A stretch of 64,000 nt of DNA. It comes from Intestinibaculum porci (lineage in GTDB: Bacteria > Bacillota_I > Bacilli_A > Erysipelotrichales > Coprobacillaceae). A program made the position numbers and the translations under genes. Below the pieces are notes generated by a model. The model had not been told where the DNA came from. It saw only the letters and a program-made list of their open reading frames with translations, and did no database searches. The stretch covers positions 496,001 to 560,000 of the forward strand of contig NZ_AP019309.1 in NCBI RefSeq assembly GCF_003925875.1, read 5' to 3'. How positions within the stretch are numbered: the first letter of the stretch is position 1; every line of letters starts with the position of its first letter. This document shows positions 54,459-63,602 of this stretch, one piece after another.

Positions 54459-54530
54459 AGATCAGTCTTTATGGAGGCTGATCTTTTTTTATATCAATAG
54501 AAAAAGCCTAGTCTTGTGAACTAGGCCCCT
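54459..54530. terminator. Pair of convergent terminators between amt and lon
   Basis: GATCAGTCT/AGGCTGATC with a TTTTTTT tail (54459-54490) serves amt. GCCTAGT/ACTAGGC (about 54506-54526), T-tailed on the minus strand, serves lon. Confidence 0.85.
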
Positions 54531-54555
54531 TTGTGTAAAAAAGGTATATCAGGAT

Positions 54556-56826
54556 TTAATCAATAATATGAGCTGCTTTTAAGACTTCATCGACATCTTC
54601 CACCGGATGAATATCTAAAGCATTTTTCACTTCATCCGCAACATCTTCTAAGTCTAAGACATTATCTTTAGGGATAAAGACGGTTTTGACGCCGGCTCTT
54701 TGGGCAGCCATCAGTTTTTCTGGTAATCCGCCAATTGGCATCACTTTCTGTCTTAATGAGACTTCACCAGTCATGGCAATGGTTGGATCAACGACTTTAT
54801 CATTGACTAAAGAGGCAAGGGCAGTGGTTAAAGTAATACCAGCTGATGGGCCATCTTTTGGCACTGCGCCTTCTGGAACATGGATATGTAAGTCATGATT
54901 TTCGAAGAGATCGGCCTTGTCAGGAAATTTCTCTTTCACAATTGAGATGGCAATCTGTGCCGATTCCTTCATGACATCACCTAACTGACCAGTAATAATG
55001 ACATTGCCTTTCCCTTTGGTTAAGGCTGTTTCAATAAAGAGAATTTCTCCGCCAACCTGGGTCCAGGCCAAACCAGTTACGATACCTGGCTGCTTTGTAT
55101 CGAGAATATGATCATGAATAATTGGCCGCATATCTAAGAAATGACGGATATTATCCGGCTTGACTTCTACTTTGTCTGCGCCTTTCACAATATCAACCGC
55201 GGCGACACGGCAAATCGTATCCATTCGTTTCTTGAGGCCACGGACGCCGGCTTCCATCGTATAGTCAGAGATAATCGCAGCAATCATGTCATCATCGATG
55301 ACTAACTGATCTTCTTTTAAGCCCATTTCGTTGCGCGCTTTTGGTAATAAGTGCTGGCGCGCGATCTGTTTCTTTTCTAATGGGGAATAGCCATTAAACT
55401 GAATGACTTCCATACGGTTTAATAATGGTTCAGGAATCGTATCAACCGTGTTGGCTGTGCAGATAAAGAACACATCAGATAAATCATAAGGGACATTCAT
55501 ATAATGATCAGTGAAAGAGAAGTTCTGCTCAGGATCTAAGACTTCCAGTAACGCACTGGCCGGATCACCGTTATACGAAGCGGATAATTTATCAACTTCA
55601 TCTAAAACCATAACGGGATTAGAAGAGCCGGCTTTATTAATGGCATCCATAATTCGACCTGGCATCGCACCGATATACGTACGACGATGCCCGCGGATAT
55701 CCGCTTCATCACGGACGCCACCTAAAGCGACACGGACATAATCACGATCTAAAGCTTTCGCGATCGACTGACCAATCGAAGTTTTCCCAGTCCCGGGAGC
55801 ACCGACGAATAAGAGGATCGAACCAGACTGTTTCTTATTGAGGTTCATAACCGCAATCTGCTGGAGAATACGCTCTTTGACTTTCTTTAAGCCATAATGA
55901 TCTTCGTCTAAGATCTTCTGGGCGCTATCTAAGTCAATCGCTTTGAAGCGTGATTTTTTCCAAGGCAGGCTGGTCATAAAGTCTAAGTAGTTATAGAGCT
56001 GACCATATTCAGGGGAGTTTTCACCTTCCTGTTTCATACGGTTCAACGCTTTACGCGCTTCCTGATCCGTTTCTTTATTCATCTTGGCATCATTTAATTT
56101 GATCTCAAACTTACGTACTTCAGAGACATTTTCCGGATGCATCTCATCTAATTCTTTCTGTAAGAATTCCATCTGTTTTTTGATCGCCTGTTCACGGTAA
56201 ACTTTCTGGTTTTCATTTTCCTGAGCGGTTTCCGCTTCAGAAGTGACTTTATAGATCTCTAAGTTTTCAAAAATCGCTTTTTCATAAAGACTGGTTCGCT
56301 CTTTTTTAGAATCCGTAGCCACAAAGGCATATTTATCTTCCGGTTCAATCGCTAACCAGGAAGAAGACATGGCAATGACATCAGCGATTGATTTTAAACG
56401 CATAATCCAGCTGCGGTAAATCTGTCCGCCCTGGAAATACTGCAGGGCATTAAGTAAACCATCCTTAACTCTCTTTAAGGCAGCTTTTTCTTCATCTGGT
56501 GTCAGATCATCGAGATCGGGACGTTCTGTCGTCTCTGCAAAGATCATGTGATTTTCTACAGTGACAGCTTTCACATTGACACGATCACTGGTTTTGATAG
56601 CAACGTAGTCATTGACATTGCTTTCAGTGACTTCGCCACTGACGCCAATCGCTTCAAAGCTATCGGCATTTAATTCATTATAAGGTGTATCATTCTTTTC
56701 AAAGAGAAAAACCACTTCAGCACCAGCCTTGGCCTCGACACCGGTCATTCTCTTATAGTATTCACGGCTTAAGTAGATGGTTGCGTGAGGGATCACGGCG
56801 ACATCATATACGGGAATTGTTAACAT
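54556..56826 (-). CDS. lon: ATP-dependent protease Lon
   Basis: Degrades misfolded and regulatory proteins. The 756-residue enzyme has the N-terminal substrate domain (about 1-190), coiled coil, the AAA+ module with P-loop FVGAPGTGKTSIGQSIAKAL and Walker B NPVMVLDEVDKL, and the C-terminal protease with the Ser-Lys dyad in PKDGPSAGITL and GGLPEKLMAA. The start at 56826 lies behind AGGAGG; the ATG at 56847 contains that ribosome site and is not the start. A CIRCE operator is 25 bases upstream, so HrcA control is predicted. Confidence 0.97.
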   Translation of the reverse strand: MLTIPVYDVAVIPHATIYLSREYYKRMTGVEAKAGAEVVFLFEKNDTPYNELNADSFEAIGVSGEVTESNVNDYVAIKTSDRVNVKAVTVENHMIFAETTERPDLDDLTPDEEKAALKRVKDGLLNALQYFQGGQIYRSWIMRLKSIADVIAMSSSWLAIEPEDKYAFVATDSKKERTSLYEKAIFENLEIYKVTSEAETAQENENQKVYREQAIKKQMEFLQKELDEMHPENVSEVRKFEIKLNDAKMNKETDQEARKALNRMKQEGENSPEYGQLYNYLDFMTSLPWKKSRFKAIDLDSAQKILDEDHYGLKKVKERILQQIAVMNLNKKQSGSILLFVGAPGTGKTSIGQSIAKALDRDYVRVALGGVRDEADIRGHRRTYIGAMPGRIMDAINKAGSSNPVMVLDEVDKLSASYNGDPASALLEVLDPEQNFSFTDHYMNVPYDLSDVFFICTANTVDTIPEPLLNRMEVIQFNGYSPLEKKQIARQHLLPKARNEMGLKEDQLVIDDDMIAAIISDYTMEAGVRGLKKRMDTICRVAAVDIVKGADKVEVKPDNIRHFLDMRPIIHDHILDTKQPGIVTGLAWTQVGGEILFIETALTKGKGNVIITGQLGDVMKESAQIAISIVKEKFPDKADLFENHDLHIHVPEGAVPKDGPSAGITLTTALASLVNDKVVDPTIAMTGEVSLRQKVMPIGGLPEKLMAAQRAGVKTVFIPKDNVLDLEDVADEVKNALDIHPVEDVDEVLKAAHIID

Positions 56827-56850
56827 TGTAAATCCTCCTTTTAGCACACT

Positions 56851-56876
56851 TTAGCACTCCACATAACGAGTGCTAA
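56851..56876. promoter_or_regulatory. CIRCE (HrcA) operator upstream of lon
   Basis: TTAGCACTC (56851-56859) and GAGTGCTAA (56868-56876) are a perfect CIRCE pair, but the spacer is 8 bases instead of the usual 9. A further partial half-site (TTAGCACAC) lies at 56841-56849. HrcA normally controls groESL and dnaK; here it would repress lon. Confidence 0.85.
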
Positions 56877-56893
56877 TCGCATTGATAAATAAA

Positions 56894-56965
56894 TGTTCCT
56901 CTCGGAACAACCTTGACATTTGTCTAGGTTACTTAAAGAATACTCTTAAGTTTGACATTTGTCAA
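56894..56965. promoter_or_regulatory. Three palindromic operators upstream of tetR-like gene
   Basis: TGTTCC-TCTC-GGAACA (56894-56909), then TTGACATTTGTCTA (56913-56926) and TTGACATTTGTCAA (56952-56965), the last a perfect 14-base palindrome and the former a one-step variant. Two copies 39 bases apart in front of a TetR-type gene suggest autorepression. The TTGACA halves also double as -35 boxes. Confidence 0.6.
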
Positions 56966-56990
56966 TGTTTTTAATAAAATTAATGCGGTG

Positions 56991-57482
56991 ATGAAAATGT
57001 ATCAGGGACATAATAAAACCGCCTGCTTATCCCAGCAGGCGATCAGTGAAGCGTTTTTACGCTTATTAGAAGAAGAGTCTTTCGATGAGATCTCAGTGAG
57101 TGAGATCTGTAAAGAAGCGGGGGTATCCCGGCAGACGTATTATTCGCTTTTTGGCAAGAAGGAGAATATTCTGCTTTATGAAATCTCTCGTCATTATCCT
57201 TTTCAAACCTGTGAAAAGGATTGTTCACCGCGTCATCTAAGCAGTCAGATCTGTGATTATTTAGATGAGAATGCGCGCTTTATTCAGCTGCTTATTGATC
57301 ATGACAGCGGTAATCTGCTTTATACAACCTTTTATGAATCGTTCTGTCATATCGAAAATGAATACGTTGCTTCGTTTATGGCGGGAGGTATGAGCAGTAT
57401 TATTCAGAAGTTTGTGGAGAAGGGGACGAGCCGCGCGGAAGTTGAAGAGATTATTGCCCAAATCTTTATTGATGCCAAATGA
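56991..57482 (+). CDS. TetR-family transcriptional regulator
   Basis: A 163-residue repressor. The N-terminal helix-turn-helix is clear (QQAISEAFLRLLEEESFDEISVSEICKEAGVSRQTYYSLFGKKENIL), and the C-terminal domain (about 70-163) is the family's variable ligand domain. The start could be ATG 56991 or 56997. It is divergent from lon. The ligand is not predictable, and no effector gene follows, since a terminator and an XRE gene are next. Confidence 0.85.
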   Translation: MKMYQGHNKTACLSQQAISEAFLRLLEEESFDEISVSEICKEAGVSRQTYYSLFGKKENILLYEISRHYPFQTCEKDCSPRHLSSQICDYLDENARFIQLLIDHDSGNLLYTTFYESFCHIENEYVASFMAGGMSSIIQKFVEKGTSRAEVEEIIAQIFIDAK

Positions 57483-57518
57483 AAAGGATAATAGGGACAT
57501 ACCTACTATCCTTTTTGT
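57483..57518. terminator. Bidirectional terminator
   Basis: AAAAGGATAATAGG/CCTACTATCCTTTT stem with a short loop, between the convergent tetR-like and XRE genes. Confidence 0.85.
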
Positions 57519-57523
57519 GAGAA

Positions 57524-57847
57524 TTATTTTTTTCTCCACAGTTTGATTGTCTTTAATAACTTGACTTTGTCTTTTTCTTCAAGCTTACGCACTTCATTGA
57601 GAATTTCGTAATCAATGCCGTTAGCGGAATAGTTTTCATCAGCGGTTCCCACTAAGTAATCAATGGATACACCGACAAGTTTAGCATAAGCCGCCAACTT
57701 GTGTAAACTCATGGCAATGCGGTTATTTTCGACATTGCTGACATAGCCTGGGGTTACGCCCAGGACTTGTGCGACCTGATTCTGAGTCAGGTGGTTTTGA
57801 ATTCGTAATTCTTTGATTGTTTCTCCTAAACGATAATCTTCATCCAT
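57524..57847 (-). CDS. XRE-family helix-turn-helix regulator
   Basis: A 107-residue phage-repressor-like protein: ETIKELRIQNHLTQNQVAQVLGVTPGYVSNVENNRIAMSLHKLAAYAKLVGVSIDYLVG is a complete XRE domain, followed by a short helical tail ending RKK. The start at 57847 has GAGGT 8 bases upstream. Target unknown; it may regulate itself. Confidence 0.85.
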   Translation of the reverse strand: MDEDYRLGETIKELRIQNHLTQNQVAQVLGVTPGYVSNVENNRIAMSLHKLAAYAKLVGVSIDYLVGTADENYSANGIDYEILNEVRKLEEKDKVKLLKTIKLWRKK

Positions 57848-58062
57848 ACTTTTAACCTCTTTTGTTTGTTTTGCTATAGTTATTATACATAATTTTAAGC
57901 GCTTTGAACACTTATTTGACAATTATTAAAAAAATAATTTTATTTGATGTATAGCATGCGGAGAAATCTCCGTAAAAAAGAGAAAAGGAACCGCTCTCTA
58001 AACTGGTACCATTGTCAAGGACTATTTATTGACAGTGACGACTTGTTTTCAGCTCACAAAGG

Positions 58063-58102
58063 ATGAGGGCAAGATTCAATTGAATCTTGCCCTCATTTTT
58101 TC
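58063..58102. terminator. Perfect 17-bp inverted repeat with T tail
   Basis: ATGAGGGCAAGATTCAA (58063-58079) is followed at once by its exact complement to 58096, and then TTTTTT. It acts as a terminator on the plus strand; it lies inside the outer IS. The gap 57848-58196 holds no gene otherwise. Confidence 0.75.
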
Positions 58103-58196
58103 GCTTCTATTCATCCATATCAGGAGTTTTATTGTACGACAAAAAGAACCACTTTACGTGATTTTTTAAACAAGAAGTGGATGACTTGATGTATTA

Positions 58197-59393
58197 TTAA
58201 TAGATTGCTCCTGTTCTGTTCACATACGATAGCTCTGGATAATTCTGCCAGTTTCTAGGATAGTACAGTGACTTGATCACTGAATCGGATGCCTTGGTTA
58301 GGAACTTGAGTGCTGTATTCGTATCAGCCAATAGCGTATCCAGTTTTTCTACTTCTTTCGTATTTTCGTCAATCAGTCTCTGTAGCTTATTGATTCGAGC
58401 TAGAATAACCTTCTGATCCTTCTGTACCACTTTGAAAGGATGCTGTTCGCTCTTATACTCATAAGATGATTCACCAGACTCGTTTTGCTTGCTTCTGCGT
58501 CGAGCTCTTTCAGCACGCGCTTGTTCGCGTCTGGATTCCAGTTCTTCCTGGGTGATGAGTTCTTTGGCTGAGACGCCGAAATAAACATCAGTCTGATAAA
58601 TGCCTTCAGTAATATAGCGATAGTATTCTTCAGGAGTCTGTCCTGCCAGATCATACTGAGGTATTACTGTATTATACTGTTCCATAAAGTTTTTGATCAT
58701 GGTTTCAACCGTATCAAAGTTAGGACATTTTTCAACTAATTCATTTAGAATAGATTTCATTCTTCCAAAAAAGCTTTCCATTGGCGCATTATCGAGGCTG
58801 TTTCCGCGTCTGGATACTGACTGAATGAAGCCGTCATCTTCTAGAATTTCTCTGAATTCGGTGGAAAGGTATTGAGAGCCGTTGTCTGAATGAATATAGA
58901 CATAAGGCTTTTTTCCATTTTCCTTCATGTATTTGCATGCCTTCTCAATTTCCTTTTCATGAAGATCCATCATCATGCAATAAGCTCTTTCAACGAGGGT
59001 AACGTCCATTCTTTTAGAAATATGCCATCCAAGAATTTCATTGGTAAATGCGTCCTTAAATACGCATAGATAAGAGATGTTTTTATTGCCGTTATAGGAA
59101 ATATAAGTGATATCAGTGAGAATAACCTTGCGCGGGTCTTGTCTGAAGTATCTTTTTACGTAATCGTTAACGTTATAATAAGGATGGTTGTATGTTGCCT
59201 GTCCCTTGTAGGCATCCTTATGGCGTAGGTTGGGGAACAAATTCAATTCCTGCATCAGACGCGTTACTTTTTTTTCACCAACCGGCTGACCATTGATATT
59301 AAAATGCATGCGAGTAAAAAGAGCACAGAATGTTCTTCGCCCAGGCACGAAGCCAAAGGTTTTGACGATATCAATCATCTTATCCTTTATCAT
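58197..59393 (-). CDS. IS3-family transposase OrfB, made by -1 frameshift with OrfA
   Basis: DDE integrase part of an IS3-type transposase. The rve core shows VILTDITYISYNGNKN (Asp), YIHSDNGSQYLSTEF (Asp) and NAPMESFFGRMKS (Glu), ending with QYNTVIPQYDLAGQTPEEYY. A long Lys/Glu coiled-coil tail of about 130 residues follows, unusual for IS3. Although an ATG at 59393 exists, the frame is open upstream through an HTH-like segment (DHPDVKISEACKIFEITSRKYRCW) to the A9G slippery tract (59610-59618), so the natural product is an OrfAB fusion starting at 59986. Confidence 0.85.
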   Translation of the reverse strand: MIKDKMIDIVKTFGFVPGRRTFCALFTRMHFNINGQPVGEKKVTRLMQELNLFPNLRHKDAYKGQATYNHPYYNVNDYVKRYFRQDPRKVILTDITYISYNGNKNISYLCVFKDAFTNEILGWHISKRMDVTLVERAYCMMMDLHEKEIEKACKYMKENGKKPYVYIHSDNGSQYLSTEFREILEDDGFIQSVSRRGNSLDNAPMESFFGRMKSILNELVEKCPNFDTVETMIKNFMEQYNTVIPQYDLAGQTPEEYYRYITEGIYQTDVYFGVSAKELITQEELESRREQARAERARRRSKQNESGESSYEYKSEQHPFKVVQKDQKVILARINKLQRLIDENTKEVEKLDTLLADTNTALKFLTKASDSVIKSLYYPRNWQNYPELSYVNRTGAIY

Positions 59394-59560
59394 CTCATCT
59401 TCGGTAGCCTTTTGAATCTGGCTGGCAGATGGATTTTCACGTTTTTTCTTCCAGCACCTGTATTTTCTTGAAGTGATTTCAAATATCTTGCAGGCCTCAC
59501 TGATTTTGACATCAGGATGATCTCTTATATACGTATCTGCGAGAAGACATTTATCTACCG

Positions 59561-59986
59561 CTATTTCTCGTTCTTCGATGATGATACCTTCACCAGCAGT
59601 TTTGAGCCCTTTTTTTTTACGACTCCAACAACTGTTTCCAGATAGTCAATGCGTGAATTAAGATAGTCAACCATTTCCTGATCGGAAAGATTGCCAACCT
59701 GATCACGCGGAACCATGCCGCTGACCTTCTTGGGCTTGCGTGCCTGTCCGCTGGCAGCGCGACCGGCAGCTGCGTAGGCGCGATCTTCTCCTAACGTGTT
59801 TACATCGTATCCGAGTGTCTTGTATGCCTTAATTGGTGACATGCCGCCATCCATCAGCTGTTTCATGCGGGCATAGAATTCCCTTGTGTAATAGATTCTG
59901 CCATCTGTTACCTTCTCAGTGTATTGGTTTTTAGAAGCCTCTTCTAAAGCTTTTTCCAGGTTAATCTGCTTATTTCTTTTTGCCAT
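59561..59986 (-). CDS. IS3-family OrfA (DNA-binding part)
   Basis: A 141-residue upstream frame of the same element: YYTREFYARMKQLMDGGMSPIKAYKTLGYDVNTLGEDRAYAAAGRA is a helix-turn-helix-type segment, and LSDQEMVDYLNSRIDYLETVVGVVKKK is a leucine-zipper-like helix leading into the A9G tract. The tract encodes KKK and contains A AAA AAG, the classic -1 slippery heptamer, so ribosomes can shift into OrfB. Confidence 0.8.
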   Translation of the reverse strand: MAKRNKQINLEKALEEASKNQYTEKVTDGRIYYTREFYARMKQLMDGGMSPIKAYKTLGYDVNTLGEDRAYAAAGRAASGQARKPKKVSGMVPRDQVGNLSDQEMVDYLNSRIDYLETVVGVVKKKGSKLLVKVSSSKNEK

Positions 59987-60032
59987 AATGCTTTCCTCCG
60001 CCTGATATGTATTTATTGGTGTCTGTAGTATA

Positions 60033-61916
60033 TCATGACAGTATCAGGTTGGCACGCGCTTTAGCTCTTTTTGTTGCAAGAGCCTTCGTTTTTTCATACT
60101 TATCAGTTTCCTTGGACATGTATAAATCAAACTGCTCAGGCGGCATGGCTTCAAGATACGATTCGTATTTCACGGGTGTCATTTTATTTCTTGTCCACTG
60201 TGGTCTCTCGTTGTTGTAGTATTCCACATAGGAAAGCACCATTTCCCTCAGCTCCTCAATGGAACTGCAGCTGGTATAGTCACATTCATCCTTGAAATGG
60301 CCAAAAAAGCTTTCCTGTGAACTGTTGTCTTCACAGATGCCTCTTCTGGACATTGATTCTCTGAATCCCAGCTCCTTTACCTTTTTCTGAAATGCTTCAT
60401 TGAGATACAGTGCCCCCTGGTCGCTATGGAAGATGGCATTATCGCGAAAGGTGTAGCGTTCAAGCTGCTTCAGCGTCTCCATAGTCATTGCCGAATCATT
60501 GTTTTCGCTCACCACGGCAGCTAATATGCGCCCTGTTACCGCATCTTTGACTGCTGAAAGATAGCCTCTGCCATTTGCTCCAAAAAACAGATAGGAAACA
60601 TCAGTGAGAATGTGCGTAAAAGGCATGGCCAGTCTGAATTTTCGTTTAAGAAGATTAGGGCACTTGTATTTTTCAAGATGCTCACGAGCAGCCTTAAGGG
60701 ACTGACGGGGAGCTCGAACTCCTGAATTAAGTCCATGCTTTCTCATCAGACGTGCTATTTTCTTAATTGAAAAGCTTTTGCCTGTAATCTCAGGCATCAT
60801 CATGTGGATAGTTCTCTTGCCTTTGGGATAGCCTTTGTAATTCATTGTATCAATAATGGCCCTGACCTCTTCTTCTTCATTCTGATTCCTTAGCTCTTCA
60901 TATCTGCCGTAGGCATCGTTTCTTAAAATAGAGTAGAAGGTGGATCTTGACAGGCCTGCTTCACTAATGATTTGGCTTAAAGGCATAATGTGACTGTCCG
61001 CTAACGAGTCAAGCATTATGAAGGCTTCTCTTCTTAGGCTGGCGCTAAGATCCCATATGCATTGGGATATAGACTTCAGAAAACAAGCCATTTTATTGTA
61101 TAGTGCCTCATAAAGATTTAGGGCAATGGCTTTGAATCGATCAGATGAGCCTGCCTCTAAATGAATGGAACATGTATGATCAGATTGAGTAATTTGCTTT
61201 TTTATGCGCTGTTTCGTGGAGATAGTAAGAATTGCAGAATCAATATCAAAGATTTTGAGAATATCATTAATGTGCATATCAGAGAAAATTGATGCCTCGC
61301 TGTAGAATACATCCGTCAGTTTGATTCTATGTGCAGTTATCCTTTCAACCATTGGGTGGTCTGTATATTCTTCGATTATATTCTGATCAAACGTTTGCTT
61401 TTCATGCGGCTCAATATCCCCGTCAAATACTCTTTTTAGCGCATGAATACGCTGATAGCCAATTCGTTCTGGATCAAAGCCATCTGATTTAAGGACATCC
61501 TCGATTGCCTGATCAGGATATAAGCTATAGAGCTTTTCAGTATAGTCTTTTGAAAATGAAATGCCACGACGTGCGCGAATGAATTTTCCGGTCGAGACGA
61601 GGAACTGATCATAGTTTTTATCTGTTTTATTACGTTTGGCAGAGTTACCCATACGTCCGTTAGTAGGTTTCCCATCGCGTTTAAAATTTCTTTGAATACG
61701 ACTAATAATTTGTGCGTTAAAGAGAGAGTAGTCAATGCCATTTTCCTTCATGACCTCTCTAATTGATGAAATGCTTTTATATTTAATCCATCTCTCCCAC
61801 ATCATGATCCTGAATTCATAGGTAAATGAAATACGATTTGATCTCACCAGTTTGACGAATTTATTGGCTGAAAGTATTTTAATGGCTTCATCAGATATTA
61901 CAGTTCCTTTAGACAT
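60033..61916 (-). CDS. Large single-frame IS3-like transposase
   Basis: A 627-residue DDE transposase. An N-terminal region of about 350 residues carries HTH-type segments (EFRIMMWERWIKYKSISSIREVMKENGI and MPLSQIISEAGLSRSTFYSIL). It is followed by an HTH_21-like region (YPKGKRTIHMMMPEITGKSFSIKKIARLMRKHGL) and the rve core with HILTDVSYLFFG, AIFHSDQGALYLNEAF and NSSQESFFGHFKDE. The frame has no frameshift site. The start at 61916 is preferred over upstream ATGs from the AAGG spacing. It ends close to the start of the smaller IS. Confidence 0.85.
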   Translation of the reverse strand: MSKGTVISDEAIKILSANKFVKLVRSNRISFTYEFRIMMWERWIKYKSISSIREVMKENGIDYSLFNAQIISRIQRNFKRDGKPTNGRMGNSAKRNKTDKNYDQFLVSTGKFIRARRGISFSKDYTEKLYSLYPDQAIEDVLKSDGFDPERIGYQRIHALKRVFDGDIEPHEKQTFDQNIIEEYTDHPMVERITAHRIKLTDVFYSEASIFSDMHINDILKIFDIDSAILTISTKQRIKKQITQSDHTCSIHLEAGSSDRFKAIALNLYEALYNKMACFLKSISQCIWDLSASLRREAFIMLDSLADSHIMPLSQIISEAGLSRSTFYSILRNDAYGRYEELRNQNEEEEVRAIIDTMNYKGYPKGKRTIHMMMPEITGKSFSIKKIARLMRKHGLNSGVRAPRQSLKAAREHLEKYKCPNLLKRKFRLAMPFTHILTDVSYLFFGANGRGYLSAVKDAVTGRILAAVVSENNDSAMTMETLKQLERYTFRDNAIFHSDQGALYLNEAFQKKVKELGFRESMSRRGICEDNSSQESFFGHFKDECDYTSCSSIEELREMVLSYVEYYNNERPQWTRNKMTPVKYESYLEAMPPEQFDLYMSKETDKYEKTKALATKRAKARANLILS

Positions 61917-62309
61917 AACAATTATTACCTTCATTACAAAAAATGGCACCATAGGTTAGGTGACATTACTGTCAATGTAATGTTCCTTTCTATGGTACCA
62001 TTTTACTCCAACAGTTCCTTTCTCCGTATAACATATTGTTATACTGTCCTTCTTCTTTTTGAGTACGATAACCAGTCGTACTCAACCACCTTTTCCATTG
62101 CCCTCTCTCGAGGACAACATCATTATAATATAAAATCGAGAAAAATCAATTGAAACACCCGAATTCCCAGGGAAAAAAAGGTGTTTCTGATTTTTATGCA
62201 AAAAGACAATTTGTTCGTGCAAATGAGATAAAAATAGCTTTTTCACTAGAAATAATATAGTTGTTTTTTAGGTCTGTTTGGATTATAGTAACCCATAGGA
62301 TGTGATGAT
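61917..62309. other. IS right end and promoter region
   Basis: A 393-base stretch without a gene. It holds the right end of the large IS (to about 62025), a perfect 10-bp hairpin TTGAGTACGA/TCGTACTCAA at 62059-62085, and an AT-rich leader for the next gene. Confidence 0.6.
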
Positions 62310-62858
62310 ATGTTTGGCAAAAAAGACATGCCTAGTTACGCTAAAGAGCGTGTAAAGTATAAAAGTGCACCAAAACGTTATAAAACGCGGACATCGCGAA
62401 AGCTGAAAAACTTTTATACGAATGGCTATAAACAGCCGAAGGAAAAACATGTGGATACGATTAACTTTAAAATCCCGCATGAAAAAATGAAAGAAAAAGC
62501 ACCACAAAAACAATATACGATAAATGATATGAGCCGGCAGGCCCGTAAAAGTCTTTATACGCATAAAGAAAAGAAACCGCAAACCGACAGTGCCAAAGGC
62601 ATTCGTTTCAAAGCAACACGTTCAATGGGTTCACTTTATAAAGGTAATGCCGTTAATGATCGCGTTGGCAATCATACTGATCCGGCCAGTAAGACAAAGC
62701 GTCGCTTAGCCTTTTATCGCAACTTCTATTTAGTTGTTTTAGCGATTGGCGTGATCGGCGAAGCGTTAGCGATCGCTTATCATAATACGGTGCCTATGAT
62801 TCTTTTTATCGTTTTAATTGTGATGGCAATCTATGGCAATTATACGTCTCATGAATGA
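62310..62858 (+). CDS. Membrane protein with basic N-terminus, unknown
   Basis: A 182-residue protein. The first 130 residues are strongly basic (SAPKRYKTRTSRKLKNFY, KEKHVDT, SKTKRRLAFYRN) and hydrophilic, followed by two membrane helices (FYLVVLAIGVIGEALAIAY and PMILFIVLIVMAIYG). Such a layout suggests a cytoplasmic, nucleic-acid- or phospholipid-binding tail anchored in the membrane. No family recognised. Ribosome site AGGATGTGATG upstream. Confidence 0.65.
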   Translation: MFGKKDMPSYAKERVKYKSAPKRYKTRTSRKLKNFYTNGYKQPKEKHVDTINFKIPHEKMKEKAPQKQYTINDMSRQARKSLYTHKEKKPQTDSAKGIRFKATRSMGSLYKGNAVNDRVGNHTDPASKTKRRLAFYRNFYLVVLAIGVIGEALAIAYHNTVPMILFIVLIVMAIYGNYTSHE

Positions 62859-62974
62859 TACCTCGGTATCATTTTTTATTTGGTCAATTATACCTTACAG
62901 GCATAAAGCATATCCATCTTAAGTATTATTCAAATGGATGAATTCTTCCTATAATGAAAGGGAGGAGGATGGTT

Positions 62975-63541
62975 ATGGAACTGAAAGAATACTTAGACAT
63001 TTTTAATAAAGGTGAGCCTGTTAAAGCTGGTTCAGAGGCGATGGCGATGAGTGATGTTTATACGCAGGAAGCGTTAAAGATCACGATGCAGATGAATAAT
63101 ACCTATCAGCCCCCGAGGGCATTACAAAAACTATTTGCTCAGCTCACAAATACCCCAGTCAATAAAACCCTGCGGCTCATTCCGCCGTTTTACACCGATT
63201 GCGGAAAGAATATTCATATTGGTAAAAATGTATTTATCAATACCGGCTGCACCATGCAGGATCAGGGTGGTATTGAGATCGGGGATGATGTGCTGATCGG
63301 CCATCATGCGACATTTGCGACGCTGAATCATGATCCGTCTCCAGAAAAGAGAGCGGATTTGATCCCGGCGCCGATTCATATCGGAAATAAAGTCTGGATA
63401 GGGGCCAATGTGACGATTACGCCAGGGGTCACGATTGGGGAAGGGGCGATTATCGCCGCCGGCGCTGTCGTGACGAAAGATGTACCGGCGCAAGCGCTAT
63501 TTGGCGGAGTGCCCGCAAAAATGATTAAGATGTTAGATTAA
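62975..63541 (+). CDS. Sugar O-acetyltransferase (maltose/galactoside acetyltransferase family)
   Basis: A 188-residue left-handed beta-helix acetyl-CoA transferase. Hexapeptide repeats run from about residue 75 ([39 protein letters not shown]) to [34 protein letters not shown], and the catalytic His lies in TLNHDP. The N-terminal Maa-type helix region precedes the repeats, and [12 protein letters not shown] at the end is typical. ATG 62975 is chosen from GGAGG spacing. It probably detoxifies unmetabolised sugars; acceptor unknown. Confidence 0.9.
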   Translation: MELKEYLDIFNKGEPVKAGSEAMAMSDVYTQEALKITMQMNNTYQPPRALQKLFAQLTNTPVNKTLRLIPPFYTDCGKNIHIGKNVFINTGCTMQDQGGIEIGDDVLIGHHATFATLNHDPSPEKRADLIPAPIHIGNKVWIGANVTITPGVTIGEGAIIAAGAVVTKDVPAQALFGGVPAKMIKMLD

Positions 63542-63598
63542 GGAAGGCCTTCTTCCTTTTTTTGCATGATAAAAATCCATCACCAAAAGGTGATGGAT
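63541..63598. terminator. Two terminators
   Basis: AGGAAG/CTTCCT with a TTTTTTTG tail (63541-63563) ends the acetyltransferase gene. ATCCATCACC-AAAA-GGTGATGGAT (63575-63598) has a T run on the minus strand side and ends the P-type ATPase gene. Confidence 0.8.
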
Positions 63599-63602
63599 GC
63601 TT

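Larger units (their letters stand above)
57979..62025. mobile_element. IS element with large IS3-like transposase, interrupted or extended by a second IS
   Basis: Imperfect inverted repeats mark both ends: on the left AGAAAAGGAACC, then TGGTACCATTGTCAAGG (to about 58020), and on the right, read inwards, GAGAAAGGAACTG, then TGGTACCATAGAAAGGAAC (62025 back to about 61980). Both ends also carry a further TTGACAGT-like repeat. The large transposase reads leftwards from 61916 and ends at 60033. A smaller orfAB-type IS lies between it and the left end. Target duplication could not be identified. Confidence 0.6.
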
